A stretch of DNA of 64,000 nt from Erythroxylum novogranatense (Eukaryota > Streptophyta > Magnoliopsida > Malpighiales > Erythroxylaceae), in the NCBI GenBank assembly GCA_029891385.1, contig CM057228.1:70757523-70821522 (forward strand), read 5' to 3'. The position numbers and the translations under genes were made by a program. The stretch's first letter is position 1; the number at the start of each line of letters is the position of its first letter. The notes under the pieces were generated by a model that was given only the letters and a program-made list of their open reading frames with translations, was not told the DNA's origin and made no database searches. Of this stretch, positions 56,802 through 64,000 are shown one piece after another.

Positions 56802-57493
56802 CACTTAGCCAATTTTCACAAGCATAAGTCTAATCAATGGGCTTGGGCTTATTTTATCTTATAAGGGGCATGTGGACTTTTTTTAGGCTTTTTCAAGGGC
56901 TGGTTTGCATTAAGTGTGCATGTGCTTCATTAAAAAAGTCATGTGCATGTTTTATTTTAAGGAACCATGCTTGTGGGCCTAGTTTAAAAGCCCAATTCGC
57001 CCCTCTTAAGTTAGTCTTCTATTTTGTGGTTTTCTTATCCTATTTGGACAAGGACTAGTCAATTTTAATTAGTTTTGAAGCCCAAATCCATGTGGGATTT
57101 ATTCTTGGGTAGATTTGTTTCAAGAAGGCCTTTTGATATTTTGGACTTTCTTTAGGGTTTTTAGGTTATCTTTGTTAGGGTTTACATTGCAAAGGGTATT
57201 TAAACCTTTGCTTTAGCCATGAACACTAGCTTTAGAGAGATCAATAAAATTAGAAAGCATTCTTCAAGAGAGAATTGAGATTCTTTCTTGTTTTACCTTA
57301 AGGATTGATTCAACTTACCAAGTAAGTTCTAACTTGTGGCGTTAATTCAATTCCTACAATCTTATACTCTTTGTTACCAATTCCTTGCTGTTTTGGGGGT
57401 GAAGGGTCTTGTTAGATTGATTGAATTTAGGTTTGGGAACAATCATTGAAACGGAGGTGATCTAGACATTGATTCTAGGTTGTTGCCGTATCA
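56588..57493 (+). mobile_element. 3' LTR of full-length C element
   Basis: 906 bases, TGATAC to GTATCA, followed by the TTTTA target copy. The first 214 bases are coding (integrase tail). The best reference LTR for family C. Confidence 0.96.
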
Positions 57494-59272
57494 TTTTAGG
57501 TTGCTGTTCTTGATTATTGTAGTTAGTTCATCATTAAAATTCGAAAAAAGAAGAAGAAAGAAAGTAAGAAAAGAAAGAAAAGAAAAGAAAAGAAAGAAAA
57601 GAAAGAAAGAAAGAAAGAAAAGAAAGAAAGAAAGAAAGAAAAAGAAAGAAAAGAAAGAAGTAAAAAAAAATCAAGATTGTGAATCTTTGTGAGTTTGAGT
57701 TGATTTGCTTGCAAGATTCATCAAGAACGAATCTGATCATTCAAGAATTCTTTAATTTCGTTTCTTTATTATTCAAGATTCATCAAGAACACATCCTTCA
57801 TTCAAGAAACTCATCAAGACTTGTTTTCTTGCACCAAGAAACACTTTCTTGATTCAAGATTTACGTTCTTCGCTTAAAACGTGTCTTTGATATAATTGCT
57901 TATCTTTAAGTTCTTGAGTAATTGGGGCGGATAGGAATGTTCTTGTTAATTTGGGTTGAGGGTTGAGTTTAATTCCTAGTTTCATCTTTTCTTGCACTCT
58001 TTGGTTGTTTTTTCTTGTTTGCTGTCCTTTTTGTTTCCATTACACTTGAATTGAGTAATCTTGTTTCATATTGCTCAATTGGCACCAAAAATAGTTCACA
58101 TACGTTTTCTTCATCTAGTATGTGTTTATTTTCGTCTTCATTGTTTTCTTTACATTAAATAAATTGCATCTAGCTTTGTGTTTTTCTTCCTTTATTTAGG
58201 TATTCGTTGCTTTCCTTTTGAATTACGTTGCTGTTGTGCTTATTTGGTTGGTAGTGATTGATCCGGACAAGTAAAACTGTGCTAGAATCTAAAGTGGTAA
58301 AAGGCAAGAGTGTGTAAGCTCATTTGAGGGTAAAATCCATCTTCTTGAGTAAAACACGAGGGTATCCAATCTGATTTAGAGAGAAACACGTGAGGGAGTG
58401 TGTGAGGAGCTATTCTAATGTGTTTTTGCAGGTTTTACATCATGACCAATTCAAAGGATAGTAAAGGTAGTAACAAGCATGAAAAGAACAGTGAGGCTGA
58501 TCAACACACATTCTTTACTTTGGAGGCTTTGCAACATCAATTCCAATGGATTGAGAACATGTTCAGGGATGTCAGTGATAAATTTGGTAGACAAGATCAA
58601 GCCATTAGCTATTTGCAAAGAGAGATTTCATCTAATGGTTCAATAAGGACGCAAAATGCTAGTGAGCTAACTCCTATGCGCTATGAGTATGAAGATGAAT
58701 ATGATGATGGGGAAGATGAAGAAGATTGGCATAGGGCCAGATTTGGTGGAAGAGGGAGACGGAATGATAGAGGAAGAGGAAGAGGTTATAGAGGCCGAGA
58801 CAATGCAAGGGGAGAAGACAGGGTCGAGCGTATGGATAGAAACTTGGCCAATATCAAGATTATGCACTTATTTGGTGCATAATCTTATTTGGTGGGATTA
58901 GCTTGTTTTGAACAAAAGAAGGAATGGAGAGGATCCTATTGATACTTGGGTTGAAATGAAGAGGGTCATGAAGAAGAGGTTTGTGCGTAGTTACTTCTAT
59001 AGGGAGCTCCATCAAAGGCTCCAAACCTTGAGACAAGGCATCAAAAGTGTAGAAGAGTACCATAAGGAGATGGAGATAGCCATGATTAGGGCTAATGTAG
59101 AAGAAGAAAGAGAAGCCACCATGGCACGTTTCTTGGCTGGTTTGAACAAAGACATTGCCAATGTTAATGAATTGCACCATTATGTGCAGTTAGAGGAGAT
59201 GGTGAATATGGCCAAGAAGGTGGAGAGGCAACTTGAGTACAAAAGCTCCAACAAGGCTTTTTACCCAAGCTT
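57494..59272 (+). pseudogene. Older C element: leader and damaged gag
   Basis: Continuation of the host interrupted at 50168. The LTR end and primer site are deleted (about 65 bases) so that TTTTAGGTTG runs into GCTGTTCTTGATTATTG of the leader. The GA tract is at 57541-57670, shared leader blocks near 58303-58410, and CTAAT plus TTTTTGCAG before the gag ATG at 58442. Gag is open to 58882 and then has lost about 170 bases at a fold-back joint (58858-58884). It continues from 58908 to about 59266 and ends at an inverted junction, before the zinc knuckle. Confidence 0.87.
58858..58884. repeat. Fold-back inverted repeat inside gag
   Basis: GATTATGCAC, loop TTATTTG, GTGCATAATC: a perfect 10-bp inverted repeat. 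Intact C gag has only one arm (GATTATGCAC followed by TTATTTGGTGGG), so the second arm was added at the deletion joint. Confidence 0.92.
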
Positions 59273-59651
59273 GGTTCCATAAAATAAAACATGCACATGA
59301 CTTTTTTAATGAAGCACATGCACACTTAATGCAAATCAGCCCATGAAAAAGCCTAAAAGAAGTCCACATGCCCCTTATAAGATAAAATAAGCCCAAGCCC
59401 ATTGATTAGACTTGTGCTTGTGAAAATTGGCTAAGTGTTAGCCCTCTTGATTTGATGCCTCCAATGTGCACACACACTTAGGTGTCTTCCTAAGCTCTTC
59501 TCCAAGCTTGATCAACAAAACTTCTTGAAGTTCTTGTGAAACAAAAGCTTGTACATAAATCTGAAATTGTGCTTTGAGCTTGTTGGAGCGCGACCTTGTA
59601 ATTGGACCCATTGGCATCCTCAAGTCTCCATTGCCTTGGTGAGTTGTATCA
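59267..59651 (-). mobile_element. Family C 3' LTR fragment (minus strand)
   Basis: TGATACAACTCACC at 59651, with the intact tail [20 protein letters not shown] ending at 59438, then a truncated LTR to the AAGCTT joint. Confidence 0.9.
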
Positions 59652-60905
59652 TTCCCTCCCTCCTCAAAAGGATTAGCCCTGAATCAAGACCTACATTATC
59701 AAAGGAGATAAATCGAAACATTAAAAGTAGCACTAACACTATACTCTCTGGCAAATCCACCTATAGGCATTGTCATTGATGCATTCAAGCACTTGAAAAG
59801 GACCATCCCCTCTAGGATCAAGCTTGGACTTCCTTTGTTTAGGAAATCTCTCCTTCCTGAAGTGCACCCAAACTCAATCTCCAGGTTCAAACTTCATCTC
59901 GCTACGCCCTTGATTGGCTCTTTGAGCATACTTCTTGTTCTTTTCCTCAATGTGCTGCCTAGCTTTCTCATGTATTGTTTTAACCAATTCAGCTCTTTCC
60001 TGCCTATCTACATTAACAATCTCATTCAAGGGTAAAGGCAACAAATTCAATGGAGTTAATGGGTTAAAACCATACACAATCTCAAATGGAGAATAACCTG
60101 TAGAAGAATGAATGCTTCTATTATATGCAAACTCAATCAAAGGCAAACAATCTTCCCAAGCTTTCAAATTTTTACCCACAACAGCACGCAATAAAGATCC
60201 TAAGGTTCTATTAACCACTTCAGTTTGTCCATCTGTTTGGGGATGACAAGTTGTAGAAAACAAAAGCTTTGTTCCCAATTTATTCCATAGAACACGCCAA
60301 AAGTGACTTAAAAACTTAGAATCCCTATCTGAAACAATGGTTCTAGGAATGCCATGTAATCTAACAACATCCCTAAAAACAAATCAGCAACATGTGTAGC
60401 ATCATCGATTTATGACATGCAATAAAATGAGCCATTTTACTAAATCGATCAACTACAACAAAGATGCTATCACGTCGTTTCCTAGTCCTAGGCAATCCTA
60501 ACACAAAATCCATAGATATATCAATCCAAGGATTAATAGGGACAGGTAGAGGCGTGTACAACCCATGTGGTTGCACCTTGGACTTGGCTTGCCTACACGC
60601 TACACAACTAGAGCAAACTCTTTCAACATCCTTTTTCATGTTAGGCCAATAAAAATGCTCCTGTAATATGTCAAGTGTTTTAGCAATACCAAAATGTCCC
60701 ATTAAACCTCCATCATGAGACTCCTTAGCAAGCATCTCACGCATAGAACAAGTAGGAATACATAGTTTATTATCTCTAAACAAATATCCATCATTCCTAT
60801 AAAACTTTTGAAAAGCAACTTGTTCACATGCATCATACACATTAGCAAAGTCAGAATCTGATTTGTACAAATCTTTTATATACTCAAACCCAATCAACTT
60901 AGAAC
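59652..60905 (-). pseudogene. Family C integrase (minus strand)
   Basis: HHCC zinc finger ([25 protein letters not shown]) and first DDE residue (MDFVLGLP) lie in the upstream open frame down to 60373. A frameshift near 60400 is followed by SDRDSKF (near 60325-60305) and [12 protein letters not shown] (near 60245-60205) in the next. The C-terminal module is damaged near 59690-59760 by several one-base losses, and the hairpin is degraded. Confidence 0.9.
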
Positions 60906-61860
60906 TAAGAGAAGAGATTAGAGCATACCTCCTAGACAATGCATCAGCGATAACATTTTCTTTACCTTGCTTGTATTTCACAACATATGAGAATGTCTCT
61001 ATGAACTCCAACCACTTAGCATGTCTTTTATTTAACTTACCTTGGCCCTTAAGATGCTTCAAACTCTCATGATCAGTGTGAATCATGAATTCCTTTGGCC
61101 ATAGATAATGTTGCCAAGTTTGTAGAGCTCTTACCAATGCATATAGCTCCTTGTCATAAGTGGAATACTTCATTTGAGCACCATTCAACTTCTCACTAAA
61201 ATAGGCAATGGGACGCCTTCCTGTTATCTTGTTAATAGCTCTGCAATCCACACACATGCGCCAACTCTCATCCTTCTTTGGAACCAATATCACTGGCACG
61301 GCACAAGGACTAAGACTCTCCCTGATGTGTCCCTTTTGTAGCAATTCTTCCACTTGCTTTTGGAGTTCCTTAGTTTCTTCAGGATTAGGCCTATAAGCTG
61401 GTCTATTTGGAATCTGCGCCCCAGGCATGAAGTCAATCTGATGTTCTATTCCTCTAATAGGCGGTAATTCCTTAGGCAACTCCTCAGGAAAAACATCTCC
61501 ATACTCCTGCAAAAGAGAAACAACACTACTAGGCAAACAAGGGTCAAGGTCAGATTCATTAAAATAAGCTTGCTTGTACAAAAGTACAAACAAACATCTC
61601 CTTTCCACACAAGCAACCCTTACTTCTCTCATTTTTGCATAGAAGTTTTGTTTCTTTCTACCCTCTCTCTCATTTGGGCCTTTTAATTGAATTTCTTTTG
61701 AGGCCTCTTTCCCCACTTTTCTTCTCTCACTCTCGGCCTCACTTTCTCTCTTTTCTTTTGATTTAGATTTCTGCTCCCCTTTTGCAAGGTTCTCAACCTT
61801 CCCATCAATTTTTGTATTGTCATGCTTTTCTTGAAGTTTTTTGTCCTGTCTTTGTTGCAT
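60906..61860 (-). pseudogene. Family C RNase H and RT remnant with in-frame RT deletion
   Basis: Part of a 495-residue open frame. The PR-RT linker and RT fingers reach [15 protein letters not shown] at about 61222. The next residues are [16 protein letters not shown] of RNase H. About 760 bases, holding the RT palm with YFDD, the thumb and the first RNase H Asp, are missing without breaking the frame. The rest of RNase H ([18 protein letters not shown]) and the connection to integrase follow. Confidence 0.93.
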
Positions 61861-62254
61861 TCCTCCATACTCCTTTTAATTGCATTTGGTCCTCATATAC
61901 CTCTTTTGGTGCCAATGGAGCAAGACCAAATTTCTGATCTCCCATAGTAAATGAATACCTATTCTTAAAACCATCATGTAACACTCTTCTATCATATTGC
62001 CAAGGTCGACCGAGCAATAAATGACAAGCATGCATAGGTACGACATCACAAAGTACTTGATCAGAATACTTTCCAATGGAGAAAGATACAAGGACTTGTT
62101 TATTTACCTTGATTTCTCCCATGTCATTCAGCCATTGTAGTCTATACAGCCTAGGGTGTTTCAAGCACTCCAACCCGAGTTTTTCTACCATCAATGTACT
62201 AGCCACATTAGTGCAGCTTCCCCCATCAATGATCAAAGCTACAAATCTTCTCAT
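61820..62254 (-). pseudogene. Family C protease (minus strand)
   Basis: [26 protein letters not shown], then SIGKYSDQVLCDVVPM and LLGRPWQYDRRV. An extra A near 62237, just before the DGG active site, separates it from gag. A small loss near 61862 ends it before the linker. Confidence 0.9.
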
Positions 62255-63587
62255 TCACTAGGCATCTGGAATGAAAAATATTTTCCCTTTGCTCAATTCC
62301 ATCTTCCTTCACTTGAGCATTCAAAACTCGCCTAGTAACAAGTAATTCACCCCTAGGTGCATCCTTAACTTTCACATCAGAACAATCTTCCAACTCAGGC
62401 ATGGAAGTCAAATCATCTTCTTCCTCCTCAGACACAACTTCTCCTCCTCTCACAAACATTGTTTTCTTGTTTGGGCATTGAGAAGCAATATGACCAACAC
62501 CAAGACATTTAAAGCATTTAATAGTCCTATGCTTTTCAGAATTGGAACTTGAAGAACTTGGAGTTTTAAAAGTACCTTTTGGATCTGCCATGTTCTTCTC
62601 TTCCTTTAGCTTGTCTTTGTCCTTCTCATTTTTCTTGGAGCATTTCGAGTTCCAATTTGTAGTAGAGCTTGGGTAAGAAGCCTTGTTGGAGCTTTTGTAC
62701 TTGAGTTGCCTCTCCACCATCATGGCCATATTCACCATCTCCTCTAACTCCACATAATGGTGCAATTCAATAACATTGGCAATGTCTTTGTTCAAACCAG
62801 CCAAGAAACGTGCCATGGTGGCTTCTCTTTCTTCTTCTACATTAGCCCTAATCATGGCTATCTCAATCTCCTTATGGTACTCTTCTACACTTTTGGTGCC
62901 TTGTCTCAAGGTTTGGAGCCTTTGATGGAGCTCCCTATAGAAGTAACTAGGCACAAACCTCTTCTTCATGATCCTCTTCATTTCAGCCCAAGTATCAATA
63001 GGATCTTCTCCATTCCTTTTTTTGTTCAAAACAAGCTGATCCCACCAAATTAGTGCATAATCATGAAATTCCACGGCAGCAAGCTTCACCTTCTTCTCCT
63101 CAGAATAGTTATGGCATTCAAAAATCATCTCCACCTTTCTTTCCCATTCTAAGTAAGCTTCTGGATCATTCTTACCTTGGAAAGATGGTATTTTCATTTT
63201 GATACTGCCCAAGTTTCTATCCACACGCTCGACCCTGTCTTCTCCCCTTGCATTGTCTCGGCCTCTATAACCTCTTCCTCTTCCTCTATCATTCCGTCCC
63301 CCTCTTCCACCAAATCTGGCCCTGTGCCAATCTTCTTCATCTTCCCCATCATCATATTCATCTTCATACTCATTTTGCCTCCATGTTGCACCATTAGATG
63401 AAGCCTCTCGTTGTAAATTCCTAATGACTTGATCTTGTCTATCAAATTTATCACTGACATCCCTGAACATGTTCTCAATCCTTTGGAATTGATGTTGCAT
63501 AGCCTCCAAAGTAAAGAATGTGTGTTGATCAGCCTCACTATTCTTTTCATCCTTGTCACTACCTTTACTATCCTTTGAATTGGCCAT
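62226..63587 (-). CDS. Family C gag, longest open copy
   Basis: A 453-residue frame from MANSKDSKGSDKDEK. Order: charged N-terminus, helical stretch (ENMFRDVSDKFDRQDQ), acidic region, Arg/Gly-rich segment, gag core (IPSFQGKNDPEAYLEWERK, LIWWDQLVLNKKRN, RFVPSYFYRELHQ, ARFLAGLNKDIANV), Ser/Lys-rich spacer, knuckle [18 protein letters not shown], an acidic spacer and the start of protease. There is no internal stop. Eight residues before the acidic region are missing compared with 11700-11724. The ATG follows the leader's CTAAC and GCAG splice-like end. The best gag in the window, though pol behind it is dead. Confidence 0.92.
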   Translation of the reverse strand: MANSKDSKGSDKDEKNSEADQHTFFTLEAMQHQFQRIENMFRDVSDKFDRQDQVIRNLQREASSNGATWRQNEYEDEYDDGEDEEDWHRARFGGRGGRNDRGRGRGYRGRDNARGEDRVERVDRNLGSIKMKIPSFQGKNDPEAYLEWERKVEMIFECHNYSEEKKVKLAAVEFHDYALIWWDQLVLNKKRNGEDPIDTWAEMKRIMKKRFVPSYFYRELHQRLQTLRQGTKSVEEYHKEIEIAMIRANVEEEREATMARFLAGLNKDIANVIELHHYVELEEMVNMAMMVERQLKYKSSNKASYPSSTTNWNSKCSKKNEKDKDKLKEEKNMADPKGTFKTPSSSSSNSEKHRTIKCFKCLGVGHIASQCPNKKTMFVRGGEVVSEEEEDDLTSMPELEDCSDVKVKDAPRGELLVTRRVLNAQVKEDGIEQRENIFHSRCLVNEKICSFDH

Positions 63588-64000
63588 GATGTAAAACCTG
63601 CAAAAACACGTTAGAATAGCTCCTCACACACTCCCTCACGTGTTTCTCTCTAAATCAGATTGGATACCCTTGTGTTTCACTCAAGAAGATGGCTTTTACC
63701 TTCAAATGAGCTTACACACTCTTGCTTTTTACCACTTTAGATTCTAGCACAGTTTTACTTGTCCGGATCAATCACTACCAACCAAGTAAACACAACAGCA
63801 ACGTAATTCAAAAGGAAAGCAACAAATACCTAAATAAAGGAAGAAAAACACAAAGCTAGATGCAATTTAATGTAAAGAAAACAAGGAAGACGAAAATAAA
63901 CACATACTAGATAGAGAAAACGTATGTGAACGATTTTTGGTACCAATTGAGCAATATGAAACAAGATTACTCAATTCAAGTGTAATGGAAACAAAAAGGA
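63588..64000 (-). promoter_or_regulatory. Family C leader, part (minus strand)
   Basis: Reverse complement of the family C leader. CTGCAAAAACACGTTAG (63599-63615) is the splice-like end, ACTCCCTCACGTGTTT the third shared block (63630-63645), and CTCTTGCTTTTTACCACTTT the first block (63719-63738). The primer site and 5' LTR lie outside the window. Confidence 0.8.

Larger units (their letters stand above)
50169..57493 (+). mobile_element. Family C full-length element with TTTTA target duplication
   Basis: The only complete autonomous-type element: LTRs 50169-51061 and 56588-57493, primer site, gag, protease, RT, RNase H, integrase, hairpin and purine tract. It is flanked by TTTTA at 50164-50168 and 57494-57498. 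Its host is an older C element. Coding is broken in several places. The LTRs differ by several substitutions and at least three indels, so it is older than H. Confidence 0.96.
59267..64000 (-). mobile_element. Family C element, minus strand, runs off the right edge
   Basis: From right to left: leader, gag, protease, RT remnant, RNase H, integrase, then the first 380 or so bases of the 3' LTR. The LTR is cut at 59267-59272, where it meets the gag of the neighbouring C element head-on through the palindrome AAGCTT. The 5' LTR lies beyond 64000. The RT palm is deleted, so it cannot be autonomous. Confidence 0.92.

Overview
The window looks like gene-free nuclear heterochromatin from a flowering plant, probably a eudicot. 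It is AT-rich and packed with decayed LTR retrotransposons inserted into one another; I see no host protein-coding gene, tRNA, rRNA or CRISPR array. Nearly all coding sequence comes from related Ty3/gypsy lineages. Features pointing to CRM-type chromoviruses are the initiator-Met tRNA primer site (TGGTATCAGAGC or a close variant), the integrase tail with [10 protein letters not shown] and [12 protein letters not shown], and a reading frame that runs on into the 3' LTR. CRM elements favour centromeric regions in other plants, so a (peri)centromeric origin is a reasonable inference but is not shown here. I name the families A, B (a shorter-LTR relative of A), C, D, E and H. One Ty1/copia family is also present.

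Layout, left to right. 1-5098: pol remnant and 3' LTR of an A element, with a C solo LTR nested inside. 5106-5868: truncated D LTR. 5869-9582: two B units in tandem that share one LTR, each with gag joined directly to the LTR. 9583-12391: 5' half of a C element. 12392-13289: B LTR and leader fragment. 13290-14258 (-): D LTR and integrase end. 14260-21276 (-): nearly complete E element. 21277-26421 (-): 5' half of a C element. 26422-27745: copia LTR. 27746-36442: an A LTR broken up by an E solo LTR and a truncated E element (-), the latter carrying the complete non-autonomous element H (31384-35146). 36443-37372: unassigned LTR-like sequence. 37373-39596 and 47630-49776: two halves of a peculiar TACATG/CATATG-rich tract, separated by an E/copia/C/E composite (39597-47629). 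49777-59272: old C element hosting a full-length C element (50169-57493, target duplication TTTTA). 59267-64000 (-): another C element that runs off the window.

No element can be autonomous as read: every pol carries stops, frameshifts or deletions. Several gag genes and the H LTR pair are much better preserved, so some defective copies probably moved on proteins supplied from elsewhere. Three features recur across otherwise diverged families and deserve attention: a leader just upstream of gag, with three conserved blocks and an intron-like 3' splice site; an LTR-encoded integrase tail with a GP-x-TR-x-R motif; and a GATTCG-AGGA-CGAATC hairpin beside the polypurine tract.
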